Positions 1 to 7,660 of a stretch of 17,354 nt of DNA are shown piece after piece; position 1 is the first letter of the stretch, and each line of letters opens with the position of its first letter. Origin of the DNA: Verrucomicrobia bacterium UBA7008. Lineage in GTDB: Bacteria; Verrucomicrobiota; Kiritimatiellia; RFP12; UBA1067. The position numbers were made by a program, and so were the translations under genes. The stretch spans positions 5,274 to 22,627 of the forward strand of contig DJXI01000030.1 in NCBI GenBank assembly GCA_002449695.1, given 5' to 3'. The notes beneath the pieces are model-generated. The model saw nothing but the letters and a program-made list of their open reading frames with translations. It had not been told where the DNA came from and searched no databases.

Positions 1-1253
1 CGGTGGCCCCACCACAGCTGGCGCGAGATGCACCAGTCCTGGATGTTCTCCATCCAGTTGAAGTAGATCTTGCTCCAGCGGTCGGGCACGAAGCGCACCT
101 CGCCCGACTTGACGGCCGCGATCGCCGGCTCGGCGAGCGGCTTCATCCGGACGAACCACTGCTTCGACAGGCGAGACTCCACCGTCTCGTGGCAGCGGTA
201 GCAGTGTCCGACCTGGTTGTCGATGTCTTCGATGTGGTCGAGGAAGCCGCCCGCCTCCAGATCCGCCACGATCGCCTTGCGGCATTCCCAGCGGTCCATG
301 CCGCAGTACTTCGCGCCCGCGAGCTCGTTCATGTGGGCGTCGTCGGTCATGATGTTGATCTCGGCGAGGTTGTGGCGCTTGCCGACGAGGAAGTCGTTCG
401 GGTCGTGCGCGGGCGTGATCTTCACGATGCCCGTGCCGAATTCGCGGTCCACGTAGTCGTCGGCGATGACGGGAATCTCGCGCCCCGTGAGCGGCAGAAT
501 CACCGTCTTGCCGACGAGGTGCGCGTAGCGCTCGTCCTTCGGGTTCACCGCGACGGCCGTATCGCCCGGCAGCGTCTCGGGGCGGGTGGTCGCCACCATC
601 ACGTAGTCGGCGTAAGGTTCGCCCGCGACGCCCTTCGCGCTGCCGACGACGGGATAGCGGATGTACCAGAAGTGGCCGTGGTTCGGCTCGTGCTCGACCT
701 CGTCGTTCGCGAGCGCCGTGCCGCAGCGCGGGCACCAGTTGACGATGTAGTTGCCCTTGTAGATCAGCCCCTCGTCATAAAGCTGCGTGAAGACCTTCGC
801 GACCGCGCGCGAGCAGCCCTCGTCGAACGTGAAGCGCTCGCGCCGCCAGTCGGTCGAGTTGCCGAGCATCCGCTGCTGGTGGACGATCGTGCCGCCGTAC
901 TGCTTCTTCCACTCCCACACGCGCGCGAGGAACGCCTCGCGCCCGAGGTCCTGGCGGCGCTTGCCTTCCTTCTTGAGCGCCTTTTCGACGACGTTCTGCG
1001 TGGCGATGCCGGCGTGGTCGGTGCCGGGGAGCCACAGCGTGTTGTAGCCGCGCATGCGCCGCCACCGCACGAGGATGTCCTGGATCGTCTGGTTGAGGGC
1101 GTGGCCCATGTGCAGGATGCCCGTCACGTTCGGCGGCGGGATCACCACCGAATAGGGCGTGCCCGTGCCGGGCTCGTCGTGGAAACAACCGTTCTGCTCC
1201 CAGAAGGGATACCATTTGGCCTCCGCGGCCTTCGCGTCGTAATGCTTGTCCAT
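1..1253 (-). CDS. valS: Valyl-tRNA synthetase, N-terminal 417 residues (cut by window edge)
   Basis: Class I aminoacyl-tRNA synthetase that charges tRNA-Val in the cytoplasm. The reading frame starts at ATG 1251-1253 and is open to the left edge, where the conserved ISRQLWWGH block is the last visible part. The class I ATP-binding signature is [13 protein letters not shown] at about residues 39-51, with HMGH at 48-51. The CP1 editing domain is recognisable from [17 protein letters not shown] and from the [17 protein letters not shown] block. [10 protein letters not shown] segment precedes it. The KMSKS loop and anticodon-binding domain lie outside the window; the family is usually about 850-950 residues, so roughly half is present. 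A GGCGAG Shine-Dalgarno-like stretch sits just before the ATG. The gene starts 19 bases after the phosphoribosyltransferase stop, so the two are probably cotranscribed. Identity is essentially certain. Confidence 0.97.
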   Translation of the reverse strand, partial: MDKHYDAKAAEAKWYPFWEQNGCFHDEPGTGTPYSVVIPPPNVTGILHMGHALNQTIQDILVRWRRMRGYNTLWLPGTDHAGIATQNVVEKALKKEGKRRQDLGREAFLARVWEWKKQYGGTIVHQQRMLGNSTDWRRERFTFDEGCSRAVAKVFTQLYDEGLIYKGNYIVNWCPRCGTALANDEVEHEPNHGHFWYIRYPVVGSAKGVAGEPYADYVMVATTRPETLPGDTAVAVNPKDERYAHLVGKTVILPLTGREIPVIADDYVDREFGTGIVKITPAHDPNDFLVGKRHNLAEINIMTDDAHMNELAGAKYCGMDRWECRKAIVADLEAGGFLDHIEDIDNQVGHCYRCHETVESRLSKQWFVRMKPLAEPAIAAVKSGEVRFVPDRWSKIYFNWMENIQDWCISRQLWWGH

Positions 1254-1272
1254 TGTCTCGCCTGTCTTCTCG

Positions 1273-1818
1273 TTAAATCTTCAGCAGGTCCGCGAGCGCG
1301 GCGTTCTTGCGGCGGATCTCCTCGTTCGTCAGCCCCTCGATCTCGTGCGGGAACACGATCCAGTCATTGCCGACGTCGCGCACGTAGTAGTCGGGCACGA
1401 TGTCCGTTTTGTTCTTCTCCGGCTTCCAGTAGACGCACGCCAGGCGCATGTCCACGCCCTTCGCGTCCATGCGCGTGTGCACGGCCTTCGCCGTCTTGCC
1501 CGTGTCGAAGACGTCGTCGACGACGAGCACCTTGTCGCCCGGGCGCATCATGCCGAAGATCTCCTCGCCGAGCGTGAAGATGACCTCGCCCGCGTTCTCG
1601 CCGATGCCCGTGTAGCTCGCGCACTTGAGCGGGATGTGCTGGATGTTCCAGCCCACGACCTTGAAGAACTCGTGCATCGACACGCCGACCGACGCGCCGC
1701 CGCGCCACAGCGCGATGAGCAGGTCGGGCTTCCAGCCCGACTCCTTGACCGCCGCCGCCAACCGCCACGAGTCCAGCATGAACTCGTCCGCCGAGAGATA
1801 TTGCTTTTCCATCGTCAT
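1273..1818 (-). CDS. Purine-type phosphoribosyltransferase (COG2236-like)
   Basis: A 181-residue type I phosphoribosyltransferase, probably a hypoxanthine/guanine or xanthine salvage enzyme that joins a purine base to PRPP. The PRPP-binding loop is [13 protein letters not shown] at residues 97-109. An ALWRGG segment at 36-41 fits the pyrophosphate loop, and the aromatic [17 protein letters not shown] stretch near 143-159 fits the base-binding region. Length and layout match the short COG2236 group rather than classical Hpt or Gpt, so I give no gene symbol. Two ATGs lie close together (1816-1818 and 1810-1812); the Shine-Dalgarno match is weak (ACGGAAAACG) and does not decide between them. It is the first gene of a predicted two-gene unit with valS, preceded by an extended -10 promoter and a 14-base palindrome. 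Substrate is inferred, not seen. Confidence 0.85.
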   Translation of the reverse strand: MTMEKQYLSADEFMLDSWRLAAAVKESGWKPDLLIALWRGGASVGVSMHEFFKVVGWNIQHIPLKCASYTGIGENAGEVIFTLGEEIFGMMRPGDKVLVVDDVFDTGKTAKAVHTRMDAKGVDMRLACVYWKPEKNKTDIVPDYYVRDVGNDWIVFPHEIEGLTNEEIRRKNAALADLLKI

Positions 1819-1826
1819 CGTTTTCC

Positions 1827-1840
1827 GTTCAACCTTGAAC
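1827..1840 (-). promoter_or_regulatory. Perfect palindrome in the leader of the PRT-valS unit (possible operator)
   Basis: The minus strand reads GTTCAAGGTTGAAC, a 6+6 inverted repeat around GG. It starts 6 bases downstream of the -10 box, so it would cover the transcription start and the first dozen transcribed bases. That position suits a repressor operator. No regulator gene is visible nearby. Confidence 0.4.
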
Positions 1841-1845
1841 TGTAT

Positions 1846-1854
1846 AGTATATCA
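1846..1854 (-). promoter_or_regulatory. Extended -10 promoter for the PRT-valS unit
   Basis: The minus strand reads TGATATACT, which is TG-N-TATACT, preceded by GGATT. The best -35 candidate is GTGACG with an 18-base spacer, inside the 3' end of the M50 gene. It gives a leader of about 20 nt. The same element precedes four other units in this window. Confidence 0.7.
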
Positions 1855-1860
1855 AATCCG

Positions 1861-2622
1861 TCAGTTGCGCGTCACGTCGACGTCATCGTCATCGCCGCCG
1901 TAGGGCGGGGGCGAGACGTGCGCGCGGTAGTCCTGGAAATCCCAGGCGGCCTCCATCCGCGCCTGCAGATATTCGCGGTACCCTTCCTGCCAGATCATCC
2001 ACGCGATGAGCAGCCGCACGAAGCCCCAGCTGCCGCCCGCGAAGACGGCGTGCAGGCCCGAGAGGCCCAGCAGGATCGCGAACGCGCGCCCGACCCACAT
2101 CGCGACGAGCGTCGCCCGGGGGCGCGAGAGGAACGCGCGCAGCACCGAGCGGAAGATGCGCCCGCCGTCGAGCGGAAAGCCCGGCAGCAGGTTGAACGCG
2201 CCAAGCATCAGGTTCATCCACATGAGGTACGAGAGCGTGAAGTAGCCCCAGTGCGTGAACGACGGCAGGACGACGAGCGCCGTGAAGCCGAGCCCCGCGA
2301 GGAGGAAGCTGACGAGCGGGCCCGCGAGCGCGGTCACGAGCTCCTGCGACGCCTTGCGCGGCAGCGCGATCAGCGACGCGCAGCCGCCCAGGAGCGAGAT
2401 CGTGATGTCGCGCGTCGGGTAGCCGAACGCGCGCGCGGTCAGCGCGTGGCCGAGCTCGTGCGCGACGACCGACACGGCGAGGACGAGCGCGGCGGTGAGG
2501 CCGTAGCTGAACGCGCCGAACGAGTTGATGAAGAAGAGGAGCAGGATCGCGAACGAGAGATCGACATAGAGCGGAATGCCGAAGAGTTCGCAGAGGTGGA
2601 ATTTCCGGGGAAAGACGGGCAT
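1861..2622 (-). CDS. M50 / site-2-protease-family membrane metalloprotease
   Basis: A 253-residue polytopic membrane protein of the M50 family, zinc proteases that cut within or near the membrane. The zinc motif HELGH is at residues 55-59, inside a hydrophobic helix. The second signature, NLLPGFPLDGGR at 144-155, supplies the third zinc ligand (Asp152). Hydrophobic segments lie at about 22-36, 41-62, 95-120, 124-145 and 175-215. This matches the compact sporulation-factor-IVFB-like branch without a PDZ domain. The C-terminus is a short acidic, soluble tail (GGDDDDVDV). I chose ATG 2620-2622 because AAGGAA lies at good spacing upstream and the start is only 4 bases after the preceding methyltransferase stop; a longer frame would run into that gene. 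The substrate is unknown, and adjacency to a methyltransferase gives no clue. Confidence 0.88.
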   Translation of the reverse strand: MPVFPRKFHLCELFGIPLYVDLSFAILLLFFINSFGAFSYGLTAALVLAVSVVAHELGHALTARAFGYPTRDITISLLGGCASLIALPRKASQELVTALAGPLVSFLLAGLGFTALVVLPSFTHWGYFTLSYLMWMNLMLGAFNLLPGFPLDGGRIFRSVLRAFLSRPRATLVAMWVGRAFAILLGLSGLHAVFAGGSWGFVRLLIAWMIWQEGYREYLQARMEAAWDFQDYRAHVSPPPYGGDDDDVDVTRN

Positions 2623-2626
2623 CGTT

Positions 2627-3568
2627 TTATTCCTTGACCGACTTGAGCACCGCGTAGCCGCGGCGCTTGATGATTTCAACCGTGGGGAAATACGTCTTCT
2701 GGACGGGCTCGAGCCCCGCCGCGTTCTTGCAGACGGTGTAGCAGACGCCGCCGGGCTTCAGCGCGCGCACGGCCGTCTGGAGGAAGACGTCGGCGATGCG
2801 GTAGTCCGAGTAGTACGGCGGATTGCCGACGAAGACGTCGAAGGTGCCGTCCATCCGCGCGGGCGTGCCGTTGTCGGACAGGATCACCTCGGCGGCGAAG
2901 CCGAAGTTCCGCGCGTTCACGTTCGCCGCCTCCACGGCGCGCGCGTGCGAATCGACCAGCACGAGGTCCGCGCCCGGCACCACGCTCCGGACGAGAAAGC
3001 CGACGAGGCCGCAGCCGCAGCCCATGTCCAGCAGCCGCACGTTCCGCCCGGCCAGTTCGCGCGCCGCCACTTCCGCGAGCGCGAGGCCGCCCTCGTCCTG
3101 CCGGCGGTGGCAGAAGCAGCCGGGGAAGCTCGTGAACGTCAGCACGGGGCCGCCCGGCACGGACGACGGCCACGTGGCCGAAAAGTCGCGCACGCGCGTC
3201 GGATCGGCGGCGATCTTCTGCAGGAGGTCGTTGCGGTCGCGCGCCTTCCCCTCGAAGTCGAGCTCGAACCGGGGCGGCTTCAGCTCGCCGCCGAGCCGCT
3301 GCGCGATCTCCTGCAGGAGGTCGAGCGACAGTTCGCCGCTCATCCGCTTCGGGCCTGTCTTGAACCTGATGACGTCCCACGGTCCCTCGGGCAGGTGCGG
3401 TGCGCAGATCGCGCGCGCGTGGTGCACCTTCTCGATCGCGTGGCGGTGGTAGATGTCGAGCGTGTGGCACGTGACGTCGGGCGTCAGCCACGACGCCGTC
3501 GTCTCCCTGCCGCGCCGCCCCTTCTCGAAGAGGTCGGCCGCCCGATAGCCTACCAGCAATGTCTTCAT
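2627..3568 (-). CDS. RsmC/RlmG-like class I methyltransferase (rRNA guanine N2 type)
   Basis: A 313-residue SAM-dependent methyltransferase. Motif I is LLDMGCGCGLVG at residues 179-190, the acidic motif II end is VLVDSHA near 203-209, and the catalytic NPPY is at 249-252, followed by LKPGG at 270-274. NPPY with a C-terminal Rossmann domain and a divergent N-terminal half is the layout of the RsmC/RlmG family, which methylate the N2 of specific rRNA guanines. The N-terminal half here (1-170) is not clearly similar to E. coli RsmC, so the exact target is open; a small-molecule or protein methyltransferase is less likely. The start ATG 3566-3568 has no clear Shine-Dalgarno sequence, and the predicted leader is only about 11 nt. 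First gene of a two-gene unit with the M50 protease. Confidence 0.8.
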   Translation of the reverse strand: MKTLLVGYRAADLFEKGRRGRETTASWLTPDVTCHTLDIYHRHAIEKVHHARAICAPHLPEGPWDVIRFKTGPKRMSGELSLDLLQEIAQRLGGELKPPRFELDFEGKARDRNDLLQKIAADPTRVRDFSATWPSSVPGGPVLTFTSFPGCFCHRRQDEGGLALAEVAARELAGRNVRLLDMGCGCGLVGFLVRSVVPGADLVLVDSHARAVEAANVNARNFGFAAEVILSDNGTPARMDGTFDVFVGNPPYYSDYRIADVFLQTAVRALKPGGVCYTVCKNAAGLEPVQKTYFPTVEIIKRRGYAVLKSVKE

Positions 3569-3585
3569 ATCACGTATGGTCAGTT

Positions 3586-3594
3586 ATTATAACA
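3586..3594 (-). promoter_or_regulatory. Extended -10 promoter for the methyltransferase-M50 unit
   Basis: The minus strand reads TGTTATAAT, which is TG-N plus a perfect TATAAT, preceded by GGATT as at 1846-1854. A weak -35 candidate, TTGCGG at 3610-3615, lies 18 bases upstream. The predicted start is about 11 nt before the ATG. The promoter lies in the 60-base gap after the 441-residue unknown gene. Confidence 0.7.
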
Positions 3595-3628
3595 AATCCC
3601 GTCCGCCTCCCGCAAGGCAGCGCGCGCC

Positions 3629-4954
3629 TCAATCCTCGACTGGCCGCCCCAGACGGCCGTTGGCGTTGAGGCGGCGGATCGTCTCCGCCGCGAACCGCGC
3701 CTGGTCGGCGAACGAAAGGCGCACCGGCAGCCCGGACGGAAGGCCCAGGTGCGCGAGGACGATCTTCAGGATCGTCGCCGGGTGCTCGAAGTGCGCGGTC
3801 AGGAGCATACCGAGCGCCAGATAGACGCCGCCCATCGGCGCAATCCCCGCGCAGACCGTCCGGCCCTTCACGTCGCCGCGGCTGAAGCGCGTCTCCATGA
3901 GGAACAGCTCCTCGCCCGTCAGGAGGTTGCGGCACCTGACGCCGACGCCCGCCTTGACGGACAGCACCTCCAGCCATGCGTAGCGGTAGTTCGCGAAGTA
4001 GGCGGCCGCGGCGCGGTCGTAGTCGTCCAGCTCGGCCGTCCGCTTCAGGATGCGCCGGATCGCCGGTTCGCCGTGCTGGTCGTCCATCATCGCGGCAAAG
4101 TCGCCCGCCACCATATCCTGCCTCGGATCAAGCAGAAAACCCGTTTCGGAATCAATGTCCAACCCCAGCCGCCGGGCGGCGTCACGCCGCTCGTTCGGCG
4201 TCAGTTCATTCATCACGACATGACGGACGAACTCCTGCGTGACGATCCGGACGCCCTCGTAATCGTACAGGACCTGCTCGCGTTTCGCCGCGTCTTTGAC
4301 AAACTTGAAGTCGATCGGCCCCGTGTCCTGCGCCGGCGGCAGCTCCTCGATCTTGATCGGCTCGCCCGCCTCCTCGTCAAGCGCATCCCCGTCTTCGTCG
4401 CCCGCGTCTCCTTCATCTGCGCCGTCTTCGTCCGCGTCGTCAAGGGACTCGAATTCAAAGAATGTCTCCTCGTCCAGAGGCGGATAGTCGATCTCCCTGA
4501 AATGATCCCTGGCGGCCGCGAGGCGCTCACTGACGAGCCGGTCCAGCTCCTCGTCCGTCGGCGGCGGGTCGGCGACATTCGCGCCCGCGGCGGCATCGGC
4601 AAGCGAAACACGGGCGATCAGGCGCTCGCCGGTGCGGAAATCGCATCCCGCCGTAAAACAGCAGCCGAATGCGTCCAGCAACGCGTCGATCTCGCTCCCG
4701 TCACCCTCCTCGCAAGCGGCCACCCGGGCCAGGAACCCGTCGAGCTCATCTTCGCCCAGCGGCTCGGAGACGGGCGCGTCATGATCCGGCGCATACCTGT
4801 TGTAGATGTCGCGGAACTCGCCGTAGCTCAGCACACCGTGCAGATTGACCGCCGCGTTGAGGCAGCGCAGCAAGAACACCTCACGCGCGTCGAAGCCTTC
4901 CGCGCGCCACGCGCTCTCGTCGGGATCGCCGATGCGGTCAGTTGGATTTTTCAT
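3629..4954 (-). CDS. Unknown 441-residue protein with an acidic central linker, last gene of the R-M array
   Basis: I do not recognise this protein with confidence. The N-terminal part (1-165) is helical and rich in acidic residues, with a cysteine-bearing FGCCFTAGCDF at 96-106. Residues 170-198 form a low-complexity acidic linker of mostly D, E, G and A. The C-terminal part (215-441) looks globular. Residues 320-382 (YFANYRYAWLEV, then RNLLTGEELFL, then GIAPMGGVYLALG) recall the conserved segment found in some large SEC-C-motif proteins, but no SEC-C cysteine tail is present, so this is only a loose resemblance. Start ATG 4952-4954 is supported by AAGGAAG seven bases upstream and by a 17-base overlap with the preceding gene. 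An upstream in-frame ATG extension is rejected because it would overlap the 108-residue gene fully. Base composition is closer to the housekeeping genes than that of the R-M core. Role inferred only from position: a partner of the R-M genes or an unrelated resident gene. Confidence 0.75.
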   Translation of the reverse strand: MKNPTDRIGDPDESAWRAEGFDAREVFLLRCLNAAVNLHGVLSYGEFRDIYNRYAPDHDAPVSEPLGEDELDGFLARVAACEEGDGSEIDALLDAFGCCFTAGCDFRTGERLIARVSLADAAAGANVADPPPTDEELDRLVSERLAAARDHFREIDYPPLDEETFFEFESLDDADEDGADEGDAGDEDGDALDEEAGEPIKIEELPPAQDTGPIDFKFVKDAAKREQVLYDYEGVRIVTQEFVRHVVMNELTPNERRDAARRLGLDIDSETGFLLDPRQDMVAGDFAAMMDDQHGEPAIRRILKRTAELDDYDRAAAAYFANYRYAWLEVLSVKAGVGVRCRNLLTGEELFLMETRFSRGDVKGRTVCAGIAPMGGVYLALGMLLTAHFEHPATILKIVLAHLGLPSGLPVRLSFADQARFAAETIRRLNANGRLGRPVED

Positions 4955-5264
4955 TCGCGCGCTTCCTTGAGTGAAACTGAGTTGCCAAGAAATCCGTAAT
5001 TGCCTCCTGTGTTGCCTCAGTGAACAAACACGAGGCAACAATCCGATCCTGCCAGACGCTATAGACATGCGTCTCCGTAACGCAATAAGGCGCGGCGGGA
5101 TCATTGATCCACATGCGACCGCCACAGACACATCCACATTCATCCGTCATCCATGACATTGAATCTGCATTCGACTTTGCCACGGACAGAAAAGCATCTG
5201 GCGACGCCTCGATCGCCTTACGCCTCGACTCCACGAAACGGACCGTCTGTTCGCCGCCCGACAT
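4938..5264 (-). CDS. Small unknown protein (108 residues) coupled to the restriction endonuclease
   Basis: Not recognised. The start ATG 5262-5264 follows the endonuclease stop codon with a single base between them (TGA G ATG), which suggests translation by reinitiation. The stop overlaps the start of the next gene by 17 bases. The protein has a cysteine cluster CGCVCGG near residues 43-49 and three further cysteines, but no complete zinc-finger spacing. There is no signal peptide or membrane helix, and the C-terminus is basic (HSRKRANEKSN). A longer frame from 5321 would overlap the endonuclease by 56 bases and is less likely. It is not Vsr-like: the Vsr endonuclease signature is absent. Composition is near the lower GC of the endonuclease. 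It could be a regulator or accessory factor of the R-M pair; nothing in the sequence decides this. Confidence 0.65.
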   Translation of the reverse strand: MSGGEQTVRFVESRRKAIEASPDAFLSVAKSNADSMSWMTDECGCVCGGRMWINDPAAPYCVTETHVYSVWQDRIVASCLFTEATQEAITDFLATQFHSRKRANEKSN

Positions 5265-5265
5265 C

Positions 5266-6141
5266 TCAGCAAGCCAAATCAAGCGGCAGGTCGGAAATAT
5301 CCTTGAGCCGTTTGCCGTCAATCATGTTGTTCAACAAAATCATCGCCTCGCCACGACTCCTCGACGAACACGTGCGCACGGCGTCAAGCAATTCATAAAG
5401 CGCAAAATGATAGACGCAGTCAATGTCGCCGGTCCCGAGCGCAAGCGAAGCGATACGCGACGGCGACGGCTCGGCCGTGACAACCACAATGTGCGGCACG
5501 CGCCCCTTTCTGTCACGCATGAGATTAAGCGCCTCGGTTCTGCTGTTCTGCGCGCGGTCGCTTCGCATGGTCCATTTCGCCGATATCGACGCGTGCAAGA
5601 TGTCCCTGCCGCCGTTGCTCTTGCGAAGGTCGGCCCTTTTGCAAAGCGTATCATCAACAAAAGCGTCCAGTTTATTGATTTCCGCATCTTCACACAATCC
5701 GCGCGACACAATCACATCGGGAGACACCAAATAGTCGTTTCCAAGCGCCGTCTGTAGTTTCGGGTTGTTGCGGACGGCCTCCGCAAGGTAGAACAAGTGC
5801 TCGTATTGAGCAAAGTCGGCGGTTTTGATCTTGCTTTTGTTGCCAAGACGCGCAACCGTCCATTTCCCCGGTCGCAGATTCTGAAGCTTAGGGAAAGTCG
5901 CAGCTACGAAATCCGCCACCGCCCCTTCAAAATCCGCTCCCGCAGTCTGCCCCTTCTTCTTTTTCGCGACAGTCTGTGCGCCGAGCGTCTTGGCGATACA
6001 CGTCGCAAGAGCGCAGGAAAACTCGTTTTTCCGGTCTGCATTCGAGGCAACGCCTGTCGTGTCAAAGCAGAGAATCTTCCGCGAAACAAGCGCCTGATGA
6101 AAAGCGCTGCGCGCCTGTGCAAAAACGATCTTACGCGTCAT
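5266..6141 (-). CDS. NgoMIV-type type II restriction endonuclease, predicted to recognise GCCGGC
   Basis: A 291-residue type II endonuclease close in length and sequence to Neisseria NgoMIV (286 residues as I recall it), a tetrameric enzyme that cuts GCCGGC. The active site follows the family pattern PD-X46-K-X13-E exactly: Pro141-Asp142, Lys189 and Glu203, with Glu72 at the additional acidic position. The recognition helix carries RSDR at 193-196, matching the NgoMIV residues that read the CCGG core. Asp36 and Arg229 fall where NgoMIV contacts the outer base pair. All these are offset by +2 from NgoMIV numbering as I remember it. The tail DGKRLKDISDLPLDLA is nearly identical in character. 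Start ATG 6139-6141 overlaps the methyltransferase end by 11 bases and has a strong AGGAGGT. All catalytic residues are intact, so an active enzyme is expected. GC content is visibly below the flanks. Confidence 0.95.
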   Translation of the reverse strand: MTRKIVFAQARSAFHQALVSRKILCFDTTGVASNADRKNEFSCALATCIAKTLGAQTVAKKKKGQTAGADFEGAVADFVAATFPKLQNLRPGKWTVARLGNKSKIKTADFAQYEHLFYLAEAVRNNPKLQTALGNDYLVSPDVIVSRGLCEDAEINKLDAFVDDTLCKRADLRKSNGGRDILHASISAKWTMRSDRAQNSRTEALNLMRDRKGRVPHIVVVTAEPSPSRIASLALGTGDIDCVYHFALYELLDAVRTCSSRSRGEAMILLNNMIDGKRLKDISDLPLDLAC

Positions 6142-7654
6142 TTTTAAGGCACCTCCTGATCTGAATCCCGACAGCCTTTGCAACGGGCGGCGGGAATGCG
6201 TTTCCTATCATGCGGCAAGCGGCCGTCTTGCGGTTGCCAAAAAACCAACCGGGCGGGAAACCCTGAATCCGTGCTATCATCTCCTTGGTCAACTTCGGGC
6301 TGCCGACAAAGTCCTTTGCCGGCGGTTCGTTTGCGATACCAAGGCCATCGACACCGAGTTCCGCCCATGCGCGGCGCGCGCGCGTCGGCCCGAGGTCAGG
6401 GCCGCCGTGCTTCTTGCTGCCGCCGACAATGGTTGGCGCGATCTTATCAGCCTTGGCGACCCATTCATCAAGGCCACGCCATCCATTCGCACCCATGAGC
6501 TCTTTGAGCGCCTTCCCTACCGTCGGGGCGGCCTGACGATTCACCGCAGGATATGCGAACGCCCCTTTTTCATCGTTGCGGATGCCAACGATCACAACCC
6601 TTGGACGAATCTGCGGGACGCCATAGTCGCTTGCCTGGAGCAGCTTGATGTCGGCACGATAGCCCAAGCGCCTGATTGCAGTCAAAATGCTGTTGCGATA
6701 ACCCTCAAACTTCGGATCAAGGAAGCCGCGCACATTCTCAAGCATCACCGCACGCGGACGCATCTCCGCAATCAACCGGATCGCCTGCGGGAAGAGGTCG
6801 CGCTCGTCATCCGCCCCCAACTGCTTCGATGCAACCGAAAACGGCGGGCACGGGACACCGCCAGCCAGCAGATCGATGCCTTGGTAAGGCGTGCCATCAA
6901 AATCATGCACATCACCGCAGATGACGTTCCAGTCGGGCTTGTTTTCCCTCAGCACCTTGCAATAATCATGCTCATACTCGACAAGCGCCACATGCCTGAA
7001 TCCGGCGCGATCAAGGCCGAGCGCCTGCCCGCCCGCTCCCGCACATATCTCGACGCACGTCAACTCGCCATCTCTTCTCGCCGCGCCAACCAGACTGCGG
7101 GCAATTTGAAGGCCATAGTCAAAGCCGTCGTTCGTCTGAAAGAAATCGTCCTGAACCGGATTGAAGGTCGTGGCGGATTTCCAGCGCTTGACGTAGGGCT
7201 TCAGGCAATCGAAGACGTACGGCATCGACTTTCCGCCCGTGACGGGATAGGGCTTCGAGTAGAACGCCTCGTCGATCTTCACGCACGGGCAGCGCGCCGA
7301 GCTGACATAGACGTTCGCCGACCTGCGCCCCAGAAGCTTCGCGGGCGTCGCCTCGGCGACCAGCTCGTACAGCGCATATTTCTCGCCGTGCGGCCGCGCG
7401 GCCGGCGAATAGCCGCTCCGCGTCAGCGCCGCACCGTCCGTCACCTCCTTGAATTTCGCCGTGAACGCATAGTTCGGCTTCCCTTCGGCAAACAGCACGA
7501 CTCCCGAAATCTTTTCGTGGAAGGCCAGTTTGCCGCATTTCGGCAGCGGCAGATTGTAGAGCCGTTTCTCTGCGATCCACCGCTCGTTCGCAGGGCGATA
7601 GGTCCCTACGAGCACCGTGGCGTCAGCCGAGGCCGATTTGCGGGAAGCAGCCAT
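6131..7654 (-). CDS. DNA C5-cytosine methyltransferase with an N-terminal extension, partner of the NgoMIV-type enzyme
   Basis: A 507-residue DNA (cytosine-5) methyltransferase that should protect GCCGGC sites from the neighbouring endonuclease. Conserved motifs are in order: I (VEICAGAGGQALG, 201-213), IV with catalytic Cys269 (GGVPCPPFS, 265-273; Pro replaces the usual Gln of PCQPFS), VI (ENV, 306-308), VIII (QIRPR, 348-352) and X (GNAFPPPVA, 484-492). The target-recognition region (about 385-460) is short, as in simple single-specificity enzymes. Residues 1 to about 170-195 precede motif I and belong to no domain I can name; most m5C enzymes begin at motif I. This part is more GC-rich than the catalytic part. 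Start ATG 7652-7654 lies 6 bases after the gltX stop with a weak Shine-Dalgarno sequence, suggesting coupling to gltX. Specificity is inferred from the endonuclease. Confidence 0.93.
   Translation of the reverse strand: MAASRKSASADATVLVGTYRPANERWIAEKRLYNLPLPKCGKLAFHEKISGVVLFAEGKPNYAFTAKFKEVTDGAALTRSGYSPAARPHGEKYALYELVAEATPAKLLGRRSANVYVSSARCPCVKIDEAFYSKPYPVTGGKSMPYVFDCLKPYVKRWKSATTFNPVQDDFFQTNDGFDYGLQIARSLVGAARRDGELTCVEICAGAGGQALGLDRAGFRHVALVEYEHDYCKVLRENKPDWNVICGDVHDFDGTPYQGIDLLAGGVPCPPFSVASKQLGADDERDLFPQAIRLIAEMRPRAVMLENVRGFLDPKFEGYRNSILTAIRRLGYRADIKLLQASDYGVPQIRPRVVIVGIRNDEKGAFAYPAVNRQAAPTVGKALKELMGANGWRGLDEWVAKADKIAPTIVGGSKKHGGPDLGPTRARRAWAELGVDGLGIANEPPAKDFVGSPKLTKEMIARIQGFPPGWFFGNRKTAACRMIGNAFPPPVAKAVGIQIRRCLKNDA
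6151..6157 (-). promoter_or_regulatory. Strong ribosome binding site of the restriction endonuclease
   Basis: AGGAGGT on the minus strand, nine bases before ATG 6139-6141 and inside the 3' end of the methyltransferase gene. It fixes the endonuclease start at 6141 rather than at an upstream in-frame ATG. Endonuclease translation therefore does not depend only on reinitiation. Confidence 0.75.
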
Positions 7655-7660
7655 CGTCCG

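Noticed and set aside
1827..1840. LexA/SOS box
   Set aside because: The half-sites GTTC and GAAC are six bases apart in inverted order, which fits neither the Bacillus-type nor the alphaproteobacterial LexA consensus.
4938..5264. Vsr mismatch endonuclease, often paired with m5C methyltransferases
   Set aside because: The 108-residue protein lacks the Vsr sequence signatures and catalytic pattern.
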